Translations under genes and position numbers: made by a program
Shown here: positions 43,829 to 51,452 of the stretch, one piece after another
Position numbering within the stretch: the first letter of the stretch is position 1
How the letters are laid out: every line of letters begins with the position of its first letter
DNA from: Hydrogenovibrio sp049975065
GTDB lineage: Bacteria; Pseudomonadota; Gammaproteobacteria; Thiomicrospirales; Thiomicrospiraceae
Length of the DNA: 64,000 nucleotides
NCBI GenBank assembly: GCA_049975065.1
Contig: JBNGDN010000001.1
Reading direction: 5' to 3' (one strand)
Notes under the pieces: model-generated
Told to the model about the DNA's origin: nothing
The model's database searches: none
Seen by the model: only the letters and a program-made list of their open reading frames with translations

Positions 43829-44974
43829 ATGGCGGAAAACGAAGACGGTACCGAAAAATCCGAAGAACCCTCCGATAAGAAGCTCCGTGAAGCCCGTGAA
43901 AAAGGGCAGGTTCCTCGTTCAAGAGAACTGGCGTCGCTCATGATGACCTTGGGTGCCGCCCTGTTTCTGTACTTTTTTGGCATCGGCATGGCTGAAGACA
44001 TTCAGAAAATATTCATTGCAGGTTTGAGCTTTGATCGTTCGCATGCTTTTGATACGCAAATGCTTGCAAACCGCATTCTAGGCTTGGTGGTGCAGGCGAT
44101 TTTCTTGGTGTTGCCCTTTTTGATGTTTATGGTGTTGATTGCGCTGGTCTCCGGTACGCTGTTAGGGGGTTGGAATTTCAGTACCCAGGCGATGTCGCCC
44201 AAGATCAGCAAGATGAACCCGATTTCTGGCTTGAAACGCATGGTGTCTATGCAGGCGCTGATGGAGCTGATTAAGGCGCTGGGAAAATTTGTGCTGGTGT
44301 CGTTGGTGGCAGTGTATTTTCTGTGGTACTCCTACGAAGAAATTCTCAGTATCGGTGTGGAGCCAGTGAAGATGGCGCTGGGGCATTCGGCGAAAATGAT
44401 CATTGAAGCCTTTATTTTCGTCAGTTTGGCGCTGATTGTGATTGCAGCGATTGATGTGCCGTTTCAGATACATCAGCACATCAATCAGTTGAAAATGACC
44501 AAGCAGGAAGTGAAAGAGGAATTTAAACAGCAGGAAGGGAGTCCAGAAGTCAAGGGGCGCATTCGTCAGTTGCAGCGGGAGATGTCGCAAAGACGTATGA
44601 TGCAGAAGGTACCGGAAGCGGATGTGGTCATTACCAACCCAACCCATTACGCAGTGGCGTTACAATATGACGCGGATACGATGGATGAGCCGATGGTGTT
44701 AGCAATCGGCAGTGATTTTATGGCGGCACAGATTCGGACGATGGCGAAGGAGCATGATATTCCGATTATCGAAGCCCCGCCTTTAGCCAGAGCCTTGTAT
44801 CACAATGCCGAGCCGGGACGGCCGATTCCGTTCCAGTTGTTCAAAGCGGTGGCGACCATTTTGGCGTATGTCTACCAATTACGCGAAGGCCAGAAAGCGA
44901 AACCGGTGGACTTTAAAAATTTACCGATTCCTGAAGACATGCAAACGGAAGCACCCAAGGGTGCGGCTGAGTAA
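43829..44974 (+). CDS. flhB: Flagellar export switch protein FlhB
   Basis: Switches export from rod/hook to filament substrates together with FliK. The 381-residue protein has an acidic/basic N-terminus (EKSEEPSDKKLREAREKGQVPRS), four transmembrane helices (about residues 35-55, 90-110, 145-165, 190-210) and a cytoplasmic domain with the self-cleavage site NPTH (residues 270-273; VVITNPTHYAVALQY). A separate protein resembling only this cytoplasmic domain is encoded at 54031-54321. flhA follows after 13 bases. Confidence 0.96.
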   Translation: MAENEDGTEKSEEPSDKKLREAREKGQVPRSRELASLMMTLGAALFLYFFGIGMAEDIQKIFIAGLSFDRSHAFDTQMLANRILGLVVQAIFLVLPFLMFMVLIALVSGTLLGGWNFSTQAMSPKISKMNPISGLKRMVSMQALMELIKALGKFVLVSLVAVYFLWYSYEEILSIGVEPVKMALGHSAKMIIEAFIFVSLALIVIAAIDVPFQIHQHINQLKMTKQEVKEEFKQQEGSPEVKGRIRQLQREMSQRRMMQKVPEADVVITNPTHYAVALQYDADTMDEPMVLAIGSDFMAAQIRTMAKEHDIPIIEAPPLARALYHNAEPGRPIPFQLFKAVATILAYVYQLREGQKAKPVDFKNLPIPEDMQTEAPKGAAE

Positions 44975-44987
44975 AAGCTGAGATGCC

Positions 44988-47081
44988 ATGAATTTTAATC
45001 AACTACTCGACAAGCTCAAAGAGGCGTTTAAAAACGGCTTAGGCATTCCGATTGCGATTTTGGCGTTGTTGGCGATGGTGGTTGTGCCCTTGCCGCCTTT
45101 CCTGCTCGATGTTTTCTTTACCTTCAATATCGCACTCTCTTTGGTGGTGTTGATGGTCACTCTCTATGCGAAGCGCCCGTTGGACTTTGCGGTTTTCCCC
45201 ACCATTATTCTCTTGGCAACGCTGTTCCGGTTATCCTTGAATATCGCCTCAACCCGTGTCATTTTGCTGGAAGGGCACAATGGCGCGGCGGCGGCCGGTC
45301 ATGTGATTGAGGCCTTTGGCGAGTTTGTTATCGGTGGTAATTTTGCGGTTGGTCTGGTGGTGTTTGCCATACTGGTGGTGATTAACTTTGTGGTCATTAC
45401 CAAGGGTGCCGGTCGTGTTGCGGAAGTGAGTGCGCGTTTTACATTGGATTCCATGCCGGGCAAGCAGATGGCGATTGATGCGGACTTGAACGCCGGTCTG
45501 ATTACGCAGGAACAGGCGCAGGCACGTCGAATTGAGGTGACCAGCGAAGCCGATTTTTACGGCTCCATGGACGGTGCCAGTAAGTTTGTGCGCGGGGATG
45601 CCATTGCGGGGATTATCATTCTGTTTATCAACCTGATCGGTGGGTTTGCCATTGGCATGGGGCAGCATGATATGAGTTTCAGTGATGCCATTGAGGTGTA
45701 TACTCTGCTCACATTGGGCGACGGCTTGGTCGCGCAGATACCGTCACTGCTGTTGTCTACCGCCACGGCCATTATCGTGACGCGCGTGTCCGGCGATAAA
45801 GAAGATATGAGCCAACAAGTGCAAACGCAAATGTTTGCCAATCCAAAAGCCTTGGGCATGACGGCCGGCATTGTGGGGGTTTTCGGGGTGATTCCAGGGA
45901 TGCCGAATTTGGCGTTTTTATCATTTGCAGCGATTGCCGGTGCCGGTGCCTACTTTATTCATAAAAAACAGCAGGAAAAGCCGTCTGCGGAAGAGATGCT
46001 GAATGAAGAAAAGCCCGAAGAAGAAGCTTCGGCACCTGAATTAAGCTGGGACGATGTACAATCGGTTGATGTGTTGGGGCTGGAAGTGGGTTACCGGATG
46101 ATTCCGATGGTGGATCAGTCGCAAAACGGCCAGCTTTTAGAGCGTGTAAAAGGGGTTCGCCGAAAGGTGTCTCAGGAATTGGGTTTTTTGGTGCCCCCGG
46201 TGCACATACGCGATAATTTGGATTTGAAACCGAACCAATATAAAATTATGCTGATGGGGGTTTCATCGGGAGAAGGTGAAGTCTTTCCGGATAAGGAACT
46301 GGCCATTAATCCCGGACAGGTATTTGGTGAAATTCAAGGCACGGCCACGAAGGATCCGACTTTTGGGCTGGATGCGGTGTGGATCGCGCCGTCGGATCGT
46401 GAACAAGCGCAAGCCTTGGGCTACACAGTGGTGGATGCCAGTACGGTTGTGGCCACCCATATCAGTCAAGTGATTCAGGATTATGCGTCCGAGTTGTTGG
46501 GGCACGATGAAGTTCAGAAGCTGTTGGATAAACTGAAAGAGTCATCGCCGAAATTGGTGGACGAGCTGGTTCCAGAGCGGATGTCTTTGGCGGTCGTGGT
46601 GAAGGTGCTGCAAAATTTATTGGTCGAAAAAGTCTCCATTCGAGACTTGCGAACGATTTTGGAGGCGTTGACCGAAAGAGCATCGGCGACTCAAGATCCA
46701 ACCCAATTAACGCAACACGTTCGCGCGGCGTTAGGGCGTTCCATTGTGCAAGGGCTGGTGGGAACGGATGAGGAGTTGAAGGTGATTACACTGGATCCTG
46801 GTTTGGAACAGTTGTTGCTTCAGTCATCACAAGGTGCGCCGGAGGGGCAATTAGCCATTGAACCAGGCCTGGCAGAAAGGCTGCACACCACACTCAAGGA
46901 AGAAGCGCAGAAAGTGGAAATGTCAGGTCAGGTCGCGGTTCTATTGGTGGCACCGCAAATTCGTGCTCAGTTGGCGAGGCTGTTTCGATTCAGTCTGTCG
47001 AACCTGCATGTGTTAGCCTATTCGGAAGTGCCGGAAAATCGACGTATCAGCGTTGTGGCGAGCGTTGGTCAAGGAAACTAA
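44988..47081 (+). CDS. flhA: Flagellar export apparatus protein FlhA
   Basis: Forms the nonameric ring that hands substrates to the gate. The 697-residue protein has eight N-terminal transmembrane helices (to about residue 325), with the FHIPEP signature RLSLNIASTRVIL around 85-97, and a large cytoplasmic domain (about 360-690). Length is normal. The stop is directly followed by the flhF ATG, so translation is coupled. One CCAGGCCTGG lies in the cytoplasmic domain at 46863. Confidence 0.97.
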   Translation: MNFNQLLDKLKEAFKNGLGIPIAILALLAMVVVPLPPFLLDVFFTFNIALSLVVLMVTLYAKRPLDFAVFPTIILLATLFRLSLNIASTRVILLEGHNGAAAAGHVIEAFGEFVIGGNFAVGLVVFAILVVINFVVITKGAGRVAEVSARFTLDSMPGKQMAIDADLNAGLITQEQAQARRIEVTSEADFYGSMDGASKFVRGDAIAGIIILFINLIGGFAIGMGQHDMSFSDAIEVYTLLTLGDGLVAQIPSLLLSTATAIIVTRVSGDKEDMSQQVQTQMFANPKALGMTAGIVGVFGVIPGMPNLAFLSFAAIAGAGAYFIHKKQQEKPSAEEMLNEEKPEEEASAPELSWDDVQSVDVLGLEVGYRMIPMVDQSQNGQLLERVKGVRRKVSQELGFLVPPVHIRDNLDLKPNQYKIMLMGVSSGEGEVFPDKELAINPGQVFGEIQGTATKDPTFGLDAVWIAPSDREQAQALGYTVVDASTVVATHISQVIQDYASELLGHDEVQKLLDKLKESSPKLVDELVPERMSLAVVVKVLQNLLVEKVSIRDLRTILEALTERASATQDPTQLTQHVRAALGRSIVQGLVGTDEELKVITLDPGLEQLLLQSSQGAPEGQLAIEPGLAERLHTTLKEEAQKVEMSGQVAVLLVAPQIRAQLARLFRFSLSNLHVLAYSEVPENRRISVVASVGQGN

Positions 47082-48257
47082 ATGAAATTAAAACGTTACT
47101 TAGCTCCGAATATGCGCCGTGCCATGGCATTGGTTCGTGATGAGTTGGGTGATGACGCCGTGATTATGTCTACCCGTCAAACCGATGAAGGGGTTGAGGT
47201 GGTGGCGGCCATTGACCCTGAGGCGAAGCAGTATCAAGCGCAATCTGAGCCAAGGCCGTCTGAAGGGCACAGCAGCTATCGCTCGCCGGAACTGGAAATG
47301 GCCTCTTTACAAAGTTCGGCGATGACGAACACGGATATTTCTAAGATGGCCAGTGAATTGCAGGCGGTTAAGAGTATGCTGGAAAATCAGCTCTCAGGGC
47401 TGGCTTGGAATCAAACAGAGACCCAAGATCCCCACAAGGTGGGGCTGATAAAGCGATTGATTCGATTGGGGATCGGTTGGGATTTGGCCCAAGAGTTGGT
47501 GTTGAACGTGAATGCGGAATACGACCAGGCCTGGTCCGAAATCCTGCGTTTGATTGAATCCATGATTCCGGTCGATGACCGTGATATTTTGGAGTCGGGC
47601 GGCATTGTCGCTCTGGTGGGACCCACAGGGGTTGGCAAAACCACCACCATTGCAAAAATGGCCAGTCGTTTTGTGATGCGTAACAGTCCCAGCCAAATCG
47701 CGTTAGTGACAACCGATTGTTATAAAATTGGTGCTCAAGCCCAGTTGAAGACGTTTGCGGATTTGATGGGGGTGCCGGTGCATGTTGTCAGTACGGAAGG
47801 CGAAATGTATAGCCTGTTGAGTTCGCTGGCAACGAAAAAATTAATTTTGATTGATACGGCCGGCATCAGCCAAAAAGACATTATGCTGACTCAGCAGCTG
47901 ACAAAGGCGCACCCCGGCGTGAGCCACATTCGTAATTATCTCGTGATGTCGGCGGCCACGCAATTAAGCGTTATGAAAGACATAGTGCGTTCTTTCAGTC
48001 AGGTGGGTTTGCGGGGTTGCATTCTGACCAAAGTGGATGAAGCCTTGCAATTGGGCAATATCATGACGGTTTTGATTGAGCATAAACTGTCTTTGTCTTA
48101 TATGTCGAGTGGGCAAAGAGTGCCGGAAGACTTAGAGCCGGTTAAGGTTAGGGATTTAATGGACAAAGCGATTGTATTAGGTCAACAAAATCAAAACGCA
48201 AGACAGGATGAGGCCTTACGCATGGGAATGGGAAAGGAGATTTCCGATGCTCAATGA
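47082..48257 (+). CDS. flhF: Flagellar SRP-type GTPase FlhF
   Basis: Sets the polar position of flagella. The 391-residue protein has a short basic N-terminal domain (MKLKRYLAPNMRRAMALVRDELG), a variable linker, and an SRP-type NG domain with G1 GPTGVGKT (residues 180-187), G2 TTDCYKIGAQAQLKTFADL, G3 DTAG and TKVDEA. Its presence with flhG points to polar flagella. ATG follows the flhA stop directly. It overlaps flhG by 11 bases. A palindrome copy (47525) encodes DQAW. Confidence 0.95.
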   Translation: MKLKRYLAPNMRRAMALVRDELGDDAVIMSTRQTDEGVEVVAAIDPEAKQYQAQSEPRPSEGHSSYRSPELEMASLQSSAMTNTDISKMASELQAVKSMLENQLSGLAWNQTETQDPHKVGLIKRLIRLGIGWDLAQELVLNVNAEYDQAWSEILRLIESMIPVDDRDILESGGIVALVGPTGVGKTTTIAKMASRFVMRNSPSQIALVTTDCYKIGAQAQLKTFADLMGVPVHVVSTEGEMYSLLSSLATKKLILIDTAGISQKDIMLTQQLTKAHPGVSHIRNYLVMSAATQLSVMKDIVRSFSQVGLRGCILTKVDEALQLGNIMTVLIEHKLSLSYMSSGQRVPEDLEPVKVRDLMDKAIVLGQQNQNARQDEALRMGMGKEISDAQ

Positions 48258-49140
48258 TCAAGCGGCTGGCCTTAGAGCAATGCAAACAATGAATAACGGT
48301 GACCGTAAAGTGAATTCTGTTAAAAAAAGCAAGCCCGTTCGAGTCATTGCCGTTGCCAGTGGCAAGGGGGGGGTCGGTAAGACAAACGTGTCGGTGAACT
48401 TGGGCGTCAGCCTCAGTAAGCTTGGGCGGCGAGTATTGTTGATGGACGCTGATATGGGATTGGCCAACGTCGATATCATGCTTGGTTTACAAACTCGGTA
48501 TAATCTGTCACACGTGCTGGATGGTGAGAAAACACTGCGTGAGGTGATGGTGGATGCGCCGGGAGGCTTAAAAGTCATTCCGGCCGCTTCGGGCGTTAAA
48601 CGCATGGCTCAATTGACCCCGATGGAAAATGCTGGAATAATTAACGCCTTTTCCGAATTAGACGGTATATTAGATGTATTGATCATCGATACGGCGGCGG
48701 GGATCGCTGACAGCGTAGTGAGTTTTTGTCGCGCGTCTCAAGAAGTCGTGGTGGTGGTGAATGACGAACCGGCGTCGATGACCGACGCCTATGCCTTGAT
48801 CAAAGTGCTGAGTCGTGAGTATAAATTAACGCAGTTTCAGTTACTGGCGAACATGGTTCGCTCTGAAAAGCAGGGGCGTATGCTGTATGATAAGTTCGCT
48901 CAGGTGTGTGAACAGTTTTTGGAGGTTTCCATTCACTATTTGGGAACCATTCCGTTTGATCACGATTTGCGTGATGCCATCCAGAAGCAGACACCGGTGA
49001 CAATCGCCAAGCCAATGAGTCCGTCGGCTCAAGCGTTTCGCGGGATTGCTCAGACCATAGACGATTGGCCTATCCCGACCGGTGTGACGGGATATTTGCA
49101 GTTTTTTGTTGAGAGTTTGTTTCAGGCTAGGCCTGAATAA
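48247..49140 (+). CDS. flhG: Flagellar number regulator FlhG/FleN
   Basis: MinD/ParA-type ATPase that limits flagellar number by opposing FlhF and the master activator. The 297-residue protein has a short N-terminal extension (LNDQAAGLRAMQ, the conserved FlhF-activating motif), then the deviant Walker A SGKGGVGKT (residues 38-46), DADMGLANVDIMLGL and IDTAAGI. Start at 48247 with AAAGGAGA upstream, inside the end of flhF. A C-terminal 35-residue segment is hydrophobic, possibly membrane-targeting. fliA follows in 17 bases. Confidence 0.95.
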   Translation: MLNDQAAGLRAMQTMNNGDRKVNSVKKSKPVRVIAVASGKGGVGKTNVSVNLGVSLSKLGRRVLLMDADMGLANVDIMLGLQTRYNLSHVLDGEKTLREVMVDAPGGLKVIPAASGVKRMAQLTPMENAGIINAFSELDGILDVLIIDTAAGIADSVVSFCRASQEVVVVVNDEPASMTDAYALIKVLSREYKLTQFQLLANMVRSEKQGRMLYDKFAQVCEQFLEVSIHYLGTIPFDHDLRDAIQKQTPVTIAKPMSPSAQAFRGIAQTIDDWPIPTGVTGYLQFFVESLFQARPE

Positions 49141-49157
49141 ATGAGGAAACGGATTTC

Positions 49158-49883
49158 ATGACGGGTACCCAAGCTTACGCGAGTATACATAAGCAAACCT
49201 CATCGGCTGTCATGGATATCGAGGCATTTTTGCCTTTGGTCAAGCGAATCGCCTATCACCTGAAAGGCCGTTTGCCAGACAGTGTCATGGTGGACGATTT
49301 GATTCAATCCGGTATCATTGGTTTGATTGAGGCGGCACAAAAATTTGATTCTGGACAGGGTGCCAGTTTTGAGACCTATGCGGGTATCCGTATCCGTGGT
49401 GCCATGCTTGATGAAATTCGAAAAGGGGATTGGACGCCCAGATCGGTATATCGGAAATCGCGGGAAGTCTCTGAAGCCATTAATGCTGTGGAGTCTCGAA
49501 AAGGCGGTGAAGCACGCGATCAGGAGGTGGCCGAGGAGTTAGGGGTTTCTATGGAGGAATATTATCATATTCTTCAAGACACCAACTCGGCGCAACTTTT
49601 GTCGATTGACGAACCGGATCACGATGAACTGTCTGAAGACCGCATGGTCAGCGGCATTAAAACGCCCATAGCGGAGTTGACGGAATCGGGTTTCCAATCG
49701 GCGTTGGCCGAACAGATCAGTGCGTTGCCAGAAAAGGAAAAATTGGTCATGGCACTCTATTATGATGAGGAATTGAACCTCAAAGAAATTGGTGAAGTGT
49801 TGGAAGTCAGTGAATCGCGTGTCAGTCAAATACACAGTCAGGCAGTTAAGCGTTTGAAGTCACGCCTGAAAGATTGGATTTAA
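49158..49883 (+). CDS. fliA: RNA polymerase sigma factor FliA (sigma-28)
   Basis: Directs late flagellar and chemotaxis genes. The 241-residue protein has region 2 (VMVDDLIQSGIIGLIEAAQKFD and ETYAGIRIRGAMLDEIRKGDWTPRS), region 3, and region 4 with the helix-turn-helix LNLKEIGEVLEVSESRVSQIHSQAVKRL. Length is typical. A FliA-type promoter precedes the DUF5610 gene at 25649-25675. It lies 17 bases after flhG and 29 before cheY, so is part of the flagellar/chemotaxis operon. An AGGAAA site precedes the start. Confidence 0.96.
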   Translation: MTGTQAYASIHKQTSSAVMDIEAFLPLVKRIAYHLKGRLPDSVMVDDLIQSGIIGLIEAAQKFDSGQGASFETYAGIRIRGAMLDEIRKGDWTPRSVYRKSREVSEAINAVESRKGGEARDQEVAEELGVSMEEYYHILQDTNSAQLLSIDEPDHDELSEDRMVSGIKTPIAELTESGFQSALAEQISALPEKEKLVMALYYDEELNLKEIGEVLEVSESRVSQIHSQAVKRLKSRLKDWI

Positions 49884-49912
49884 GAGTTAATAACAGGGTT
49901 TGAGGAAATAGA

Positions 49913-50326
49913 ATGCAAATCGATAGAGACATGAATATATTGGTAGTCGATGATTTTTCTACCATGCGACGTATCGTCAAAAACTTGCTGAAAGAGCTGG
50001 GCTTCAGTCGGTTTGATGAAGCCGACGATGGTGCCACTGCTTGGCCGATGGTGCAAAGCGGCAAATACGATTTCATCGTAAGTGATTGGAATATGCCGCA
50101 GATGACGGGGATTGATTTGCTGAGACATGTTCGAGCCGATGCCAAGCTTAAGGATACGCCTTTTTTATTGATTACTGCCGAAGCCAAGCGCAGCCAGATA
50201 CTGGAAGCCGCTGAAGCCGGCGTGGACGGTTATATCGTCAAACCTTTTACAGCGGCGACCTTGAACGGCAAAATACAAAAAATATTTGAGCGTGTTGAAG
50301 AGCGCAAGAAAGCGGCAGGTGGTTAA
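49913..50326 (+). CDS. cheY: Chemotaxis response regulator CheY
   Basis: Phosphorylated CheY binds the flagellar switch and reverses rotation. The 137-residue single receiver domain has acidic Asp13-Asp14, phosphorylation site Asp58 (VSDWNMP), Thr88 and Lys110. It starts MQIDRDMNILVVDD. GAGG lies ahead of the ATG at good spacing. It is followed by a strong terminator at 50358-50397, then cheZ. Two cheY-type genes exist in the window, the other at 54706. The C-terminal RKKAAGG tail is unusual in length. Confidence 0.94.
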   Translation: MQIDRDMNILVVDDFSTMRRIVKNLLKELGFSRFDEADDGATAWPMVQSGKYDFIVSDWNMPQMTGIDLLRHVRADAKLKDTPFLLITAEAKRSQILEAAEAGVDGYIVKPFTAATLNGKIQKIFERVEERKKAAGG

Positions 50327-50357
50327 CGCCTTGCTTGGAAATGTCGGTATTGGAAAT

Positions 50358-50397
50358 AAAAGCCTTGTTCATGCAAAGTGAATAGGGCTTTTTTTTT
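50358..50397 (+). terminator. Rho-independent terminator after cheY
   Basis: AAAAGCC (50358-50364) pairs with GGCTTTT (50386-50392), an inner TTCA/TGAA pairing strengthens it, and a T-run follows to 50397. It separates cheY from cheZ, so cheZ may need its own promoter or read-through. Confidence 0.75.
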
Positions 50398-50451
50398 ATT
50401 AAATGGGGGCGGTTCTGTGGAACTGGACAATGACCTTAAAAAGGAGGAAGG

Positions 50452-51102
50452 ATGCCTAATATTAACCTTGAGCAAGCCAGAGAGCTGTTAAGTGCATTGG
50501 AAAACGGCCAGTATGACGAGGCCTCGAAAACGCTGGATGCCATTATCGCAACGAGAGATGCCAAATTATTGGGTCAGGTGGAGGAAATCGCACAAAATTT
50601 GCACGATACGCTGGAGTCATTTGGCAGTGATGCCATGCTTCTGCAACACACCAAACACGGCTTGCCCGATGCCTCGGAACGGTTGCAATATGTGATTGAA
50701 ACCACGGAAGAAGCCAGTAACAAAACCCTTTCAGCAGCGGAAAATATCGTTGCGCTGTTGGAAACCATGGAATCGAAAGCCCTAGACGATGACATGAAAG
50801 AATGGATTGCCGAAGCGCAGACGCAGGTTACCGACATTATGATGGCGCAGTCATTTCAAGATTTGACCGGTCAGGTTTTGAATCGTGTCATTATGTTGGT
50901 AACCAGTCTGGAACAAAGTCTGGTGGAGCTGATTGAAAAGTCGGGCATTGAGCTGGCGGCGATTCCGGATACACGAACGGACGAGCAGCGCAAAGCCGAT
51001 GAAATGAAAGGCGTCGGTCCGAACGTCACCCGTGAAAGCCAAAAAGGCGCGGTTCAGTCACAGGATGACGTGGATGATTTGCTGGGTGAATTGGGGATTT
51101 AA
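50452..51102 (+). CDS. cheZ: CheY-P phosphatase CheZ
   Basis: Removes phosphate from CheY. The 216-residue protein is a long helical hairpin with the catalytic Asp/Gln motif in MAQSFQDLTGQVLNRVI (about residues 130-145), and the conserved C-terminal CheY-binding peptide QDDVDDLLGELGI. GGAGGAAGG precedes the ATG. It lies downstream of the cheY terminator. The TAA stop is provided by the left end of repeat element C, so this gene and ligA share the same arrangement. Confidence 0.93.
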   Translation: MPNINLEQARELLSALENGQYDEASKTLDAIIATRDAKLLGQVEEIAQNLHDTLESFGSDAMLLQHTKHGLPDASERLQYVIETTEEASNKTLSAAENIVALLETMESKALDDDMKEWIAEAQTQVTDIMMAQSFQDLTGQVLNRVIMLVTSLEQSLVELIEKSGIELAAIPDTRTDEQRKADEMKGVGPNVTRESQKGAVQSQDDVDDLLGELGI

Positions 51103-51266
51103 CCCGACTATTTCACAAATTTGCACGGATATTGTTCTCTCTTTACCTTTATAAGATGATTTTTCAACAGACGTCTTTGGATGTTGAGACATCTGTGCCC
51201 TGCGTAATCTCAGCCTAAATTCATGAATCGAAGAACCAAGGGTAAATATTCTGGCGTTCGGGTTAA
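51099..51266 (+). repeat. Inverted-repeat-ended element, copy C
   Basis: 168 bases: it starts TTAACCCGACTATTTCACAAATTTGCAC and ends GCGTTCGGGTTAA. The ends match copy A, but the centre (TTGTTCTCTCTTTACCTTTATAAG and onward) has drifted away from A, B and D. It lies between cheZ and cheA and supplies the cheZ stop codon. Read directly from the sequence. Confidence 0.7.
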
Positions 51267-51452
51267 ATGGTCGTATTTACGTGCAGAAATGTCTCGGTGT
51301 TGCTGAAAGCATTCGAATGAGGACTTTGGCCGTGATTGGTTTTTTTATGGCATAATGATTGCTTTAGTCTATTCATTCAATAACTCTTTCAGTCTGGATG
51401 ACGAAAACTTGGCACCAGACTCGATAGAATAGACTCAAAAGAGGGTGACGTT

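Noticed and set aside
51410..51426. TTGGCAC before cheA as a sigma-54 promoter
   Set aside because: The -12 element GC is missing at the required spacing.
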